Origin: CALLVY01 sp937899855
Lineage (GTDB): Bacteria; Bacteroidota; Bacteroidia; Chitinophagales; Saprospiraceae
Reading direction: 5' to 3'
Length of the DNA stretch: 64,000 nt
Assembly (NCBI GenBank): GCA_039820405.1
Contig: JBCBQC010000001.1
Span: forward strand, 248,001-312,000
Shown here in pieces: positions 24,221 through 34,590 of this stretch (positions within the stretch are counted from its first letter, which is position 1; each line of letters opens with the position of its first letter). Made by a program: the position numbers and the translations under genes. The notes below the pieces were generated by a model. It searched no databases. It had not been told where the DNA came from and saw nothing but the letters and a program-made list of their open reading frames with translations.

Positions 24221-24985
24221 ATGAAAAAAATTCTCTATCTGTCCTTGGTGGCGGTATCCCTTAGCCTGACGAGCTGTATCAACGTCATCGAGGAATTGTT
24301 CCTCAACAAAGATGGCTCGGGAAAATACCACATTACCATCGACATGAGCAGTATTATGGCCGACGGTGGAATGCGGAGTATGATGCAGCAGTTTGGCGGC
24401 GACGAGCTCAACAACCCGGATAATCCCTTCGCCAGCGAGGAGCCCATCGAAGTGGACTCGGTGATGTACATGAAAGATGCCCCCGATTCCCTCCGCCAAG
24501 CTTTTGGCAACGACGATTTGCTCAAACGCATCAAAATCCACCAGATCATGAGCGAATCCAAAGAGGTGATGACGACCCAATTCATCCTCGATTTTAAGGA
24601 AATTGCCGAGGTAGATGAGTTTTTGCAAAAATTGGATAAACTGCAAACCGATGATAATCCCTTCGGCGGTGGCGGTGGCGGACTGCTCCCCAGCAGCAAT
24701 GGCCAAAACGCCCTCTTCCAACTCGCCAAACGCAGCCTCACCCGCAATGCCGTAGCCGGTGGAGATGCCATGGACGCCATTGGCGATCAGGAGAAAGGCA
24801 TGATGCGGATGATGCTCGCCGATGCGACCTACAAAGTGGTGTACCACCTGCCGGGCAAGGTCAAAAAGACCACCATGGAAGGTGCCCTCGTCGACGGTAA
24901 GACCGTCACCCTGGAATTCCCCGCCGTAGACGCCATGGAAGGCAAAGCTAAAATGGATGGCAACATCAAATTTAAAAACCGCTAA
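24221..24985 (+). CDS. Predicted lipoprotein of unknown function
   Basis: A 254-residue protein with a lipoprotein signal (LSLTSC, Cys about 19) followed by INVIEELFLNKDGSGKYHITIDMS. This opening is typical of Bacteroidota lipoproteins whose N-terminal strand begins with a DGSG turn. Residues 45-60 are Met-rich (MADGGMRSMMQQFGG), and a GGGGGG run sits near residue 148. The last 80 residues form a beta-rich domain (TYKVVYHLPGKVKKTTMEGALVDGKTVTLEFP) resembling domains fused to lipid-binding folds. The function is unknown. It is monocistronic, with a clear promoter before it and a strong terminator after it. Confidence 0.7.
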   Translation: MKKILYLSLVAVSLSLTSCINVIEELFLNKDGSGKYHITIDMSSIMADGGMRSMMQQFGGDELNNPDNPFASEEPIEVDSVMYMKDAPDSLRQAFGNDDLLKRIKIHQIMSESKEVMTTQFILDFKEIAEVDEFLQKLDKLQTDDNPFGGGGGGLLPSSNGQNALFQLAKRSLTRNAVAGGDAMDAIGDQEKGMMRMMLADATYKVVYHLPGKVKKTTMEGALVDGKTVTLEFPAVDAMEGKAKMDGNIKFKNR

Positions 24986-24994
24986 ACCGCTCCC

Positions 24995-25031
24995 TTCCCG
25001 ACTGAACGGTAGATCGCCGTTCGGTCGGGAA
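24995..25031 (+). terminator. Intrinsic terminator after the lipoprotein gene
   Basis: A 15-bp stem (24995-25009 with 25017-25031, one T-G wobble) and a 7-base loop, ending in AAAAATTT, 10 bases after the stop codon. Confidence 0.6.
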
Positions 25032-25182
25032 AAATTTAACATTAGCCTTTAAGTCCCCCCATCCCCCGCCAAAGCCCTGCCGCTCAGCCCCCAATACCTG
25101 CTCACAAAACCCCATACGTTTTTTCGCCCCTCCCCAGCCCCACTCCTACCCAAACCCTTTCGCTCCTTCGCCCATTCCTAGC

Positions 25183-25602
25183 ATGCTATTTGTACCCCAC
25201 CTAACAACCATGAATTGCTCGGTACCACAACCATCCCATCCCCTGGAGCTCATCGATCGCGTCTACGAGATCATCGACTCTAAAATCCAGTACATCGACT
25301 ACCAAACCGAACTGGTCACCAGCTCCTTCGTCGACATCAATACCCTCGGTATCGATCCCGCCCGCGACACCATCGGCCGCGGCGCCAGCATCACCCGATC
25401 CATCATGGCCAACAACCGCCGCATCCTCGAAAAAATCAGCGAATTCAGCGCCACCACCAAACTCCTCCTCGTCCTCCGCGCCGAACTCGACCACGCCAAC
25501 GCCCCCGCCATCCTCGAACTGCTGACCGACAATAAGTTTATCCAACTCACCGATCAAGAACTCCAAGCCCTACTCCAACGCGATCAGGACGAAGCCGCCT
25601 AA
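25183..25602 (+). CDS. Unknown small cytoplasmic protein
   Basis: A 139-residue protein I do not recognise. It is mostly helical (PLELIDRVYEIIDSKIQYIDYQT, RRILEKISEFSATTKLLLVLRAE, LTDQELQALLQRDQDEAA) with no signal peptide or membrane segment. Coding potential is good, with strong third-position C and no rare-codon runs. The ATG at 25183 or 25210 could start it; the second gives MNCSVPQPSHPLELID. The 120 bases before it are unusually C-rich (see findings). It is convergent with the giant T9SS gene. Confidence 0.6.
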   Translation: MLFVPHLTTMNCSVPQPSHPLELIDRVYEIIDSKIQYIDYQTELVTSSFVDINTLGIDPARDTIGRGASITRSIMANNRRILEKISEFSATTKLLLVLRAELDHANAPAILELLTDNKFIQLTDQELQALLQRDQDEAA

Positions 25603-25622
25603 GACCATCCCCACATAAGTAA

Positions 25623-25656
25623 AGCGCCCCGCCGAGTCAGTACTCCGCAGGGCGCT
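25623..25656. terminator. Bidirectional terminator-like hairpin between convergent genes
   Basis: AGCGCCC (25623-25629) pairs with GGGCGCT (25650-25656). Inside, GC pairs with GC and GAGT with ACTC around a short loop, leaving single-base bulges. The T tracts are weak on both sides. Confidence 0.4.
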
Positions 25657-25680
25657 CTTCCAATCAGTAGCTTGGACCAC

Positions 25681-28600
25681 TCATCGGTACAGCTCCAGAT
25701 ATCCGTTAAACACCCGATCGTCATCGTCATTCAACTCTAGGATATAGTAATACGTCCCGTCCGGTACCTCCTTGTCGTTTTTCCATTCCCCTCCCCAATC
25801 GTTCTGATAGCCGACCGTTTCGAAGACCAGGTTCCCCCAGCGGTTGTAAATCAGCAGGCGACTATCCGGGAAATCCAGAATGCCCGCCACGTGGAAAAAG
25901 TCATTAAAGCTGTCCCCATTGGGCGATACGGCGTTGAAGATCACAATGTCGGTACATTCCAACCAAACGAACACCGTAGCGGTATCACAGCCATTGGGCG
26001 TACAGACCACGTAACTGAATTGGTCCTCCCGTTCGCAAAACTCATCTCCCGCATTGTAGGTCACTGAACAATCCAGGTTGAGCGTATTGATATTGCCCCC
26101 GGTACCGATCGTACCGTAAAGCGGTGGACTGAGGATGTAGGCCGTGTCGATTCCCCCGAAGAGAATGTCGTTGGACTTGATGTCGATCACGACCGGCGTA
26201 CTGATCACCGTGGTATCAAAATCGTTGTTGGCAATGGGAGGGTCGAAGTAGGGAACGACCTCGATACAGTAAAAGGTGGTATCGCAGAAGCCAAATTCAT
26301 CACAGAGGACTACACAGGCCGTATCGCGTCCCAGTTCAACCCCGGTGTATTCTACACAATTGGTTTCGGGGTTGAGGAAAAAGTCGACATTGCCACTGCC
26401 CTGATCGGCGCAGATATTTTCAAAACGCGCCACCGGTCCGTCGAGGACGGTCGTATCCGGGCAGTCTTCCTTGGTTTGGAATACGAAGACCGAATCGCAA
26501 ACCCACATGCCGTTCGAGCAGTTGAGCGTCTTGACGGTAAAGAACAGGGTATCGCGCCCGCCCTGATCGTCCACAAATTCGTAACAGGCCGTATCGATGC
26601 CAAGCCGGAGCCCGGTGTAGCTGATGATCAGGCTGGGTTCGTCAAAGGTAAATTCCACGATCTCGCTCGCCACCGCGGCGCAGCCGGGATTGATGGCTAT
26701 AATATTGCCGGCGAGTTGGAGTCGCGTGGTATCGATAAAAAAGTCAAAGGATTCACCGATGCACAGACTATCGCCCTGTTGGGTGTAGCCATCGTCGAAG
26801 AGGCAGTTGATCCAGGCGTAGAGCGTATCTGCACAATTGATGGTCGTGTCGAGCACTACGATTTGGTGGAAACCCGTATCGACTTGGATGCCCATGCTGA
26901 GTGGGTTTCGCGAGGGTACGGGGTTGATGGGGGTGGGAATGCCCACCAGGTCATCGGTGACGGTCATGGGCAAGTAGAGGTTGCCCGATCCGCCCCCCAG
27001 AATGGTCGTAGCCAGGGGAATGTGGGTCCACTCCCCTACCGGATCCCAAACGTTCATCGAATCCACCAGTTCGTCGATACTGCCCACGCTGATGTTGTAG
27101 GGCGTACCGTCTACCTGCCAGACAATGTCGAAGGGAGGATTGATGAGTACCCCACCGTAATTGTAGGTAAACTGAGTAGCAAAAATACAACCTTCCAAGG
27201 GGTCGGTGTAAAGGACTCCGTTGTCGTAGATGACGAATTGATCCGCCGCGTCGGTGGGAATATCCATACAAATTTGCGTCAGCGCCGCACAATCCGTGGC
27301 CTGCTGCATCAGCGAGTCCTCCCCAAAGAAGAAGTCGCAACCAAAGGGACAAGCCGGGACCAAAACCGCGTTTTCCTCAATCCCGCAATCGTTGTCGTCC
27401 GTCACGCTAATGGCGTACTGTCCACCCGGAATCCCCGTGCGATCCTCGGGATTGTCGGATCCACCAAGGTCCACCCAATCGTAGGTAAAGGGAGCCGTAC
27501 CCCCGTTTACCGTCAGGTCAATCGCACCGGCACCGTTGCAATCCGGCGATACCACCAGGAGCAAATCCATCGCTTCGGGCGCCGCGATGTCAAAACAAGC
27601 CGCCGCACCCAGGCAATCCTTGTCGTCCAAAATCAACAGACAGTACTGCCCGGGGCCCAACTGGCCGTTTTCAAAAGTATCAAGCTGCCCGACGATCAAG
27701 GTATCGCCCGGCGTAAAGTTCAAAGGATCAAAGCTCAGGGTAAAATCAATCGCCCCGTTGGCCAAGCCCGCACAGGTCACCTCAGTGGTATCGTCGATCA
27801 CCACCGTGGCCGAGCCCAAGGCCGGTAGGGCAAACAGAACTTCCAATTCGCAGCCCGTCGGCCCCCGATCAGTCACCGTCACCGTGTAAACCCCCACCCC
27901 AAGATTGTCCTGGGTGTTAGTCCCACTGGGCCAGCTGTAATCGTAGCTGCCACTCCCCCCGCTGACGTTGAGCGTGACTTGCCCCGCGGTGTTGAGACAA
28001 TTGGGATAAGCATCGATCACGACCTCCGCTTGTAGGGGATTGCTGGCCGTCACCTCCACCAGCAGGTAATTGGGACAGGCCGGATCGCTGGGGTCCGTCA
28101 CCGTCACGGGATGAATGCCCGCCGCCAAGTCATTGCGAACGGCGCCGGTAAAGCCATCGTCCCAGCGGTAGGCAAAGGCCGGAGGACTCAAAGTGGCCCC
28201 ACCATCGTTCAGCGCACAAGTCGCCGGACTGGTACTGACCGTGGCATCGGGACCGTCCGTATTGGTCACCGCTACGGGAACGATCAACTCGCAATCCGCA
28301 GCGCTGCGCTGGGCAATCCGTACTTCGTAAATGCCCGCTGGCAAGCCCCGACGGATATGACCGCTACCGATACTCTGGCCAAGATTGGGTAGCCAGCTGA
28401 ATTCGTAATTATTGGGGTTTTGATTGAGGTTGATCGTCACCAGCCCCTCTAAGGGCGGCTCGCAGGTCGCCTCGGTCACAATGACACTATTCAAGGTAGG
28501 TGGGGTACAGGCACAGGGCCGAATCACAAAGCTTTCCACCACCGAGCAGCCACCGCCCAGCGTCTCCAGGGTGACGTCAAAAGTACTGAGCCCTCCCGTG

Positions 28601-31600
28601 TAGATGGCATCAAAGATCAGGCGATTACCCATCACAATGGCATTGGCAAAGGCCCCACTTCCGGCGATACGGTAGTTGTCGATCAGCCCGTCCAATTGGA
28701 TGGCCACCCGAGTGGTATCGCCCTGGCAATTGTCGAAGTCCGCCACGGCTTGTACAATCTGGGGCGGATCGGCGACCGTTACCGTCAAACGGGCCGTATC
28801 GGTACAGCCCTGGGCGTGGTAGGCGACCAAGAAATAGTCCGTCGTAACGGTGGGGTTCACCATCACCGTCGACGTACTTCCGATCAGGGTCGTACCCGTG
28901 TACCACTCCTGAGAGCTGCCACCGGTACCGGTCAGCGTTACCGTTTCGCCCGTACAGCTGGTCGTGGTACTCGCCGTCGCCTGGGCTTCAATGTCGTAAG
29001 TCCGAATCGTCACGTCTAAGGTATCCTCGGAACCCGGGAAGGCGCTATTGCTGATGACGACTTGGTATTGGTAAGTGGCGTTGGCTAGGGCGCCACTAAA
29101 CCGGGGATTGGCAATATTGGCAGCACTGAGCCAGGCGCCCGCCGGATTTGCCACATCGGACAGCCAGAGAAAATCCGTTCCACCCGACGCTACGAGCTGG
29201 ATGGTGTCTCCGGGGCAAATGATCGAGTCGCGAACGTTGACCGTTCCGTTGACGGGTCCCCCCATCAATACCTGCACCCGACTCGTCGCCGAGCAACCGC
29301 TGGCGGAGGTCACCGTTACCAAATATTCGGTATCGACCGTCGGAAAAGCTTCCGGGCGAGCCGCGGTGGGATCGGTCAAGCTGGCGCTGGGCGACCACTC
29401 GTAGGTGTAGGGCCCCGCTCCGCCATTGGTAATCAGTACCTCCAAGGTCACCGAATCGCCCGCGTTGACGTACACCGGGCTCAGAGGGTCGAGTTCGACC
29501 TCCAGGCTGCGAATAATGTTTACGGTATCCGTTGAGGTCAGCGCGCCCCCGCAGGCGGTTCGCGTGGTGGCCAGTACGTAACGCAAGGTATCTTCCGCGA
29601 TGCCGGCGTGGCTGACGTTCAAGGTCGGATTGGCAATCGTGGTGGAACTCAGATCCGCGGTAGAAGCCGGAGCAATGGCCGTCCAGGCGTAGGTGTAGCC
29701 CGATAAGCCCGCACAGGCGGCATTGCCCAAGTTCGTATTAATCGTAATGCTGCTACTGGCGCAGTACAACTCATCGGCCCCCGCATTGACCAATTGGGGT
29801 TCCCCCAGGGCCAGTTCGATGGGCTGACAAAGACCCAGCCCCGCCGAATCGACCACCAGCAGGAGTCCGCAAAGATCACTCAGCGCAAGCGGGAAGCTGT
29901 GGTTGAAGTCCAGCCGCTCGCCCGTGGCCAGGGGGCCGCTTTCGGCAAAGCTGATGTACTCCGGTTCGCTGCCATCATAACTGCCGTTTCCGTCGTTGTC
30001 GACGTAGTAACGAACGTTGATGTTGGTCGCTCCCAGTGGATCGCCAAAATTGACGAAGGTTCCACCGATGTTGACCGTTTCGAAAGTCCCGTTCAGACAG
30101 GACGAAGTAAAGACGGGGTTGCGAAGGGTCAGTTGGTTTTGTTGGATGGGCAAATCGGTCAGGGCGCCTCCGTTGGTCGAGGTGACGGTGGAGATGGTAC
30201 AATCCGTCATAGTAGTGATACAGGTGATGTCGGCCTGGGCGAGGGTAAAGAGTCCCACCTCCAGGCTGGAATCGTCGCAGTCGTAAACCGGCGTCCGCAC
30301 CATCAGGTTGAGTCGCGCCGTATCGTTGAGTTGTAGGCCAATCGGCAAATCCCAGATCAGATCCTGAATGGTGTTGAGCGTATCGATCAGCGGATCACCG
30401 GGTACCCAGCCGTTGGGTACCTGTCCGGCCGTACTTCCCAGCAGGTATTCCACGTCGAGGGGCAACTGAAGGTTGAGCTTATCAGTCGCGTCGCTGGGAT
30501 TGTTGGTCTGGTTGACGACGATGATCTCGATGGTCGAAATTTCTCCCGGAATGAGGTTGCTGCTCACGTCAAACAAAATGTCGAAAGCATTGTCGTCCGG
30601 GTCGGGCGCCCCGTCGATGTCCAGCGGTTGGGTTTCGCCGGACTCCACGTTGGACGGATCCCCGCAGCCCTTTTGGCCATCAAAGGAGTAAAAGGCAATC
30701 GAACCACTACGGAAATCGCAATCGGTAGTAAACTGGTAACGGATCGTAAAGCGACTCGAATCCACGTCCACCCCAGCGTCGAAGCCGGGCAAACCGACTT
30801 GGTGGAGGTAGGGATGCAGCTGCGAAAAATCCTCGTAGCGGTAGATATTGCCCTTGTTGCTCGTGCCCACCAGTACGGGATCGGCCAGGGCGGCTTGGTA
30901 AGCCGCATCGGCGGGGTAAGCAATTTCTACGCTGCCCGGCACCAAGCTGGCGCCTTGTAAGGGCAAAATCAAATCCGTAGTGACGTCAAAAACATTTCCC
31001 CGTTGGGTATTTTTGACTAAAATTTCAATGGTATTCACATCACACAACGTGATATCGTCATCCGGCTCGTCGATCAAATCGGCATCGATAAAGGGATCGA
31101 GCGTGGTGACGGATAGGTCGATCTCCTCGGCATTGCAGGGATCGTAGTCTTCGGGGGTCCAGTTGGGGTCGCTGGGGGGCATACAGTTCCAACCCGTCAG
31201 GGCCTTAAAGCCGGTCAGCCCACAGCGGTTGACCCGGGCCCGAATCCGCACGGTATTGCACACTTCCGCCAAGCTGTTTGATCCATCCGCCCGCAACAGG
31301 CCATCCGAATAGGCCACTACGTGCTCGTTGCTGGCTCCGTAACGTCGGAAGGGCAGGTCGACAATGGCGTTGGTCAAGCTGATGTCCTCCATACTCACCA
31401 CCTCGATCATCCCCAGGCTATCCTCGATCGAAATCCAGGAGAAGCCAATGTCGCGGTCAAAGTCCGGGTTGCAATACTGGACGATCCACTCAGCGGTATC
31501 GGCGGTAAGGGTGTAATTGGGATTGCTGACGGGGTTAAAGCTGATGCGGGGCGGGTTGACGTAGAGCAAAGTCCCCGTATTGGCGTCGTTGAACACTTCG

Positions 31601-34590
31601 GCACAGCTGCCATCGCCGTATTCCAGGGCGTAGGCGTTTTTGACGAAGTACAGCTCGGGATTAAAGACGTATTCGTTGCCAAAGCCCAGGCTACTGCCAA
31701 AGAAGGTTTGACAATTGGGCAGTACGGTAATGGCCATATCAAAGCCATCCCCCGCTAGGGCGTCGATCAGGGAAGGTCCCCAGTTGAGGGTATCAAAATG
31801 GATGACGTAGCGCCCGTTGCTAAAGTCGGTAAAGGCGGGCATCGGAATGGCATCGTTCCCCACGATGGGGTGGCCGGGAAAGGAAACTTCGGGGTCAAAA
31901 CGATCAAAACCGTTAAAGATATTGGTGTCAAAATTGACCACCACCGAGTCCACCCGCAGGGCCATCCGGTGTTCCTGTCCCATCCGGTCGACGTATTCGT
32001 TGAGGTTGGGATTGATCTTGATGTTGAGGGTGATTTGCCCACAGCCCTGGATCAGCGTCGAACTGTTGGGAAAGGCCACGAAGGTCTCCAAGCCCCCAAT
32101 TTCAAACTCTTCCCCGTAAGAATCACAGATATAAGTCGAATCGTTGTCGATGGCGTAGCCGTAGCCCCGTAGGTTGGGCACTTCGGAAAACTCGCTCGTC
32201 TCGTAGGGTCCGGTGGGGTTGATGGTAAATTTACCCACAAAATTGACGGTATCGCCCGCCTGAACGGTCAAGGCATTGTCGGTCAAACATTCGCTGAGGT
32301 CAAAATTGAGCCGCTTGGTACTGTCCACCGCCGTCAGCGTCATTTGACTGGCGTCGACCGGGCAGTTGACAATCGTTCCCCCGCGATTGATGTAGAGGTT
32401 ACCGGATACGAAGTTAAACGTCTCTTCCGTATCGAGGGTCCCATCGGGATTGTTGTAGGTAATGACCATCCCGATGCTATCGTTCAGATCGGTATCACCC
32501 ACGATGGTGGCGATGGTCATTTCGACCGAGTCGCAGGGCAGGGCGGCCTTGAGGTTGGCCAGGTTGCGATCGTAGGGCGTGGTGTATTGATTGTCGGTGT
32601 AGCCGATCGTGGTCCGTTCTACCGTAAAGGACTGGGTACCCAGGCCGTAGGGACAGGAGGGTGGCGAACAGGGGGGATCGGTGGTGTGGAGCCAGGGGCC
32701 GGGAATGACGCCGCAGTACCACAGGTGTCGGCAGTCGCAGTCGGGACAGTAATGCGCAAATTCGAGGGGGAAGGAAGTTTCGCCCGTTTCGGTGCTACAA
32801 TCGGCCTGCATGCCGAGGGTCAGGGTGTGGATGAGGGGAATGCCGAGTGGGTTTTGGGCGGCATCAAAAATCAGGGTCAACGTATCGTTGACGATGTTGT
32901 GGGACTTGAGCGTCGCCGCTCCCACTCCCGACAGCATCAAATTGGTTTCCGACAGCACCGGATTGACCCCATCGGGCAGGGCCACCGTCACTTGGTATTC
33001 TTCGCCATTGCTACAGGACTTGGAAAAATTGCTCACCTGCCGATTCTGACGGTAAACGATGTAAAAAGTATCCCGCAACAGATCGGCATCCGGGCTGGCC
33101 GTAATCTCCTCGTCCACCTCGATGTTCCCCTTACTGGCGTAGCCCAGCGCCCGCCGGACCAGGGGATTGCCACAGAGGTCGTTGTACTCCATGATCCCGT
33201 TAAAACTCGTCGCCACATTATTGTAACAGTTGTCCGCAGTAACTACCGCAGCACTACAGTTGAAATCGTAATAGGCCCGTACCTTCACCGACTCTCCGGT
33301 GGCCAAATCATCGTAGTACCCGTCGCCGTCAAAATCAGACAGCCCACCGGGGCCATCGGGGTCCACGCCCAGGAACTGCGGGTTGCCATCCAGGCTGATC
33401 AAATCCGAAATCGTCGTCACATTGATCCCGGCAATCTCCACCGCCACAATCTCAAAAGCGCCATCCGTCAACTGCCCCATACCGGTGTTGACATCGTAGC
33501 GAAAGTTGATTCCCGCCGCGAGGTCCACCATGGTTGCAAAACCCGGATCGTCCTCAATCCCGATGTTGGTAAAGGTCAGCGTCGTAATGCCCTGCTGGCA
33601 ATAGCCCGCGTCAATATCGGTCGCAAAGTCCTGCTGTTCCACCAAAATATCGGCCGCCCCCAATCCCACGGGGACGAAATCATTTTCCGAAATCGTCTCG
33701 CAGTAACGGGAATCGCAGCCCCAAGAGATCAGGTGCATACTGGTCCGGTCGCCATCACAGTCGATCAGGCAAACGTTTTCGACCACCTCCAACGACTCGT
33801 TGGGATCGAAAAACACATCGGCGTTGCCATTGCCATTGGCCAAGAACTCGGCCGCACCGATGCCCGCCGTAATCAGGGTATCCGTACCCACCAGGGTTTT
33901 GGTGATGGTGGCGGGAATGCCGTTGATGATCACGCTCCGGACCGAGACGCCCGCCCCCTGGATATTTTCGTACACCAGCGTATCCACAAAACCAGCCACG
34001 CCGGTATTGTTGACCGTCAGGGTACGATCGAAGCAATCGCCCAGCTTGGCCGGGCCAAAGTTGTTGTTCATTTGGGTCACAAAAATCGGAAAAGCCAGCG
34101 CATCGCGGTATTCGATGGTCGCATCGCTTTCGTTGAGGCCCGTATCGGTGCCCATGTCGTAGTCGAACTCCCAGATGTCCAGCACGTCAAAAATACCACT
34201 GCCCCCCCGCAGGGTATCGATGTACTCACAGTTGGCCCGTACGTTGAAGACGACACTGACCTGGGTATTCCGGCTCAGGGACATATTGGGTAGGCTAAAC
34301 ACGGGTTGGGAAGGATCGCCCGCACTGAGGAGGCTGACCCCGGGCGTAGAACTCAGCGCATCGAAGCTATCGAACTGCACTCCGGGAAAGAGGCGAGCCG
34401 TCGCTACGATGTTGGAGCGCGTTTCGGTCGATCCACCCCGTACGCTGACGATCACGGTCTCCCGATCGGGATCGCCACAGACGTTGAGGAAGGTCGGTAC
34501 TTCGTCGAGGTCGACGGAGAAATTATCCTGTGCCCCCACCGAATATCCCAGGAGGATCATGAGGAGTAAGGAGTAAATGTGCTTTTTCAT
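25681..34590 (-). CDS. Giant multi-domain T9SS type B secreted protein (2969 residues)
   Basis: The signal peptide MKKHIYSLLLMILLGYSVGAQ starts at ATG 34590. Residues 22 to about 1550 are low-repetition beta-rich modules rich in Asp, Thr, Val and Cys, resembling DUF11/conserved-repeat envelope modules. Residues about 1600-2040 contain PKD/Ig-like units (YEWSPSASLTDPTAARPEAFPTVDTEYLVTVT, LTVTVADPP). Residues about 2060-2400 hold SprB-like units (SGGSGSYDYSWPSGTN, GVYTVTVTD, NGGTAPFTYDWVDLGG). The last 85 residues are a gliding-motility C-terminal domain: FNAVSPNGDSFNDFFHVAG, YNRWGNLVFE, VPDGTYYYILEL. It is predicted to be exported by T9SS and displayed on the surface, as an adhesin or matrix protein like SprB. 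No enzymatic motif is seen. It has no operon partner. Confidence 0.9.
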   Translation of the reverse strand: MKKHIYSLLLMILLGYSVGAQDNFSVDLDEVPTFLNVCGDPDRETVIVSVRGGSTETRSNIVATARLFPGVQFDSFDALSSTPGVSLLSAGDPSQPVFSLPNMSLSRNTQVSVVFNVRANCEYIDTLRGGSGIFDVLDIWEFDYDMGTDTGLNESDATIEYRDALAFPIFVTQMNNNFGPAKLGDCFDRTLTVNNTGVAGFVDTLVYENIQGAGVSVRSVIINGIPATITKTLVGTDTLITAGIGAAEFLANGNGNADVFFDPNESLEVVENVCLIDCDGDRTSMHLISWGCDSRYCETISENDFVPVGLGAADILVEQQDFATDIDAGYCQQGITTLTFTNIGIEDDPGFATMVDLAAGINFRYDVNTGMGQLTDGAFEIVAVEIAGINVTTISDLISLDGNPQFLGVDPDGPGGLSDFDGDGYYDDLATGESVKVRAYYDFNCSAAVVTADNCYNNVATSFNGIMEYNDLCGNPLVRRALGYASKGNIEVDEEITASPDADLLRDTFYIVYRQNRQVSNFSKSCSNGEEYQVTVALPDGVNPVLSETNLMLSGVGAATLKSHNIVNDTLTLIFDAAQNPLGIPLIHTLTLGMQADCSTETGETSFPLEFAHYCPDCDCRHLWYCGVIPGPWLHTTDPPCSPPSCPYGLGTQSFTVERTTIGYTDNQYTTPYDRNLANLKAALPCDSVEMTIATIVGDTDLNDSIGMVITYNNPDGTLDTEETFNFVSGNLYINRGGTIVNCPVDASQMTLTAVDSTKRLNFDLSECLTDNALTVQAGDTVNFVGKFTINPTGPYETSEFSEVPNLRGYGYAIDNDSTYICDSYGEEFEIGGLETFVAFPNSSTLIQGCGQITLNIKINPNLNEYVDRMGQEHRMALRVDSVVVNFDTNIFNGFDRFDPEVSFPGHPIVGNDAIPMPAFTDFSNGRYVIHFDTLNWGPSLIDALAGDGFDMAITVLPNCQTFFGSSLGFGNEYVFNPELYFVKNAYALEYGDGSCAEVFNDANTGTLLYVNPPRISFNPVSNPNYTLTADTAEWIVQYCNPDFDRDIGFSWISIEDSLGMIEVVSMEDISLTNAIVDLPFRRYGASNEHVVAYSDGLLRADGSNSLAEVCNTVRIRARVNRCGLTGFKALTGWNCMPPSDPNWTPEDYDPCNAEEIDLSVTTLDPFIDADLIDEPDDDITLCDVNTIEILVKNTQRGNVFDVTTDLILPLQGASLVPGSVEIAYPADAAYQAALADPVLVGTSNKGNIYRYEDFSQLHPYLHQVGLPGFDAGVDVDSSRFTIRYQFTTDCDFRSGSIAFYSFDGQKGCGDPSNVESGETQPLDIDGAPDPDDNAFDILFDVSSNLIPGEISTIEIIVVNQTNNPSDATDKLNLQLPLDVEYLLGSTAGQVPNGWVPGDPLIDTLNTIQDLIWDLPIGLQLNDTARLNLMVRTPVYDCDDSSLEVGLFTLAQADITCITTMTDCTISTVTSTNGGALTDLPIQQNQLTLRNPVFTSSCLNGTFETVNIGGTFVNFGDPLGATNINVRYYVDNDGNGSYDGSEPEYISFAESGPLATGERLDFNHSFPLALSDLCGLLLVVDSAGLGLCQPIELALGEPQLVNAGADELYCASSSITINTNLGNAACAGLSGYTYAWTAIAPASTADLSSTTIANPTLNVSHAGIAEDTLRYVLATTRTACGGALTSTDTVNIIRSLEVELDPLSPVYVNAGDSVTLEVLITNGGAGPYTYEWSPSASLTDPTAARPEAFPTVDTEYLVTVTSASGCSATSRVQVLMGGPVNGTVNVRDSIICPGDTIQLVASGGTDFLWLSDVANPAGAWLSAANIANPRFSGALANATYQYQVVISNSAFPGSEDTLDVTIRTYDIEAQATASTTTSCTGETVTLTGTGGSSQEWYTGTTLIGSTSTVMVNPTVTTDYFLVAYHAQGCTDTARLTVTVADPPQIVQAVADFDNCQGDTTRVAIQLDGLIDNYRIAGSGAFANAIVMGNRLIFDAIYTGGLSTFDVTLETLGGGCSVVESFVIRPCACTPPTLNSVIVTEATCEPPLEGLVTINLNQNPNNYEFSWLPNLGQSIGSGHIRRGLPAGIYEVRIAQRSAADCELIVPVAVTNTDGPDATVSTSPATCALNDGGATLSPPAFAYRWDDGFTGAVRNDLAAGIHPVTVTDPSDPACPNYLLVEVTASNPLQAEVVIDAYPNCLNTAGQVTLNVSGGSGSYDYSWPSGTNTQDNLGVGVYTVTVTDRGPTGCELEVLFALPALGSATVVIDDTTEVTCAGLANGAIDFTLSFDPLNFTPGDTLIVGQLDTFENGQLGPGQYCLLILDDKDCLGAAACFDIAAPEAMDLLLVVSPDCNGAGAIDLTVNGGTAPFTYDWVDLGGSDNPEDRTGIPGGQYAISVTDDNDCGIEENAVLVPACPFGCDFFFGEDSLMQQATDCAALTQICMDIPTDAADQFVIYDNGVLYTDPLEGCIFATQFTYNYGGVLINPPFDIVWQVDGTPYNISVGSIDELVDSMNVWDPVGEWTHIPLATTILGGGSGNLYLPMTVTDDLVGIPTPINPVPSRNPLSMGIQVDTGFHQIVVLDTTINCADTLYAWINCLFDDGYTQQGDSLCIGESFDFFIDTTRLQLAGNIIAINPGCAAVASEIVEFTFDEPSLIISYTGLRLGIDTACYEFVDDQGGRDTLFFTVKTLNCSNGMWVCDSVFVFQTKEDCPDTTVLDGPVARFENICADQGSGNVDFFLNPETNCVEYTGVELGRDTACVVLCDEFGFCDTTFYCIEVVPYFDPPIANNDFDTTVISTPVVIDIKSNDILFGGIDTAYILSPPLYGTIGTGGNINTLNLDCSVTYNAGDEFCEREDQFSYVVCTPNGCDTATVFVWLECTDIVIFNAVSPNGDSFNDFFHVAGILDFPDSRLLIYNRWGNLVFETVGYQNDWGGEWKNDKEVPDGTYYYILELNDDDDRVFNGYLELYR

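Noticed and set aside
32344..34293. 649-residue plus-strand open frame opposite the giant T9SS gene
   Set aside because: The sequence is His/Val/Arg-rich without any domain, while the minus strand has a continuous signal-peptide-to-sorting-domain protein.
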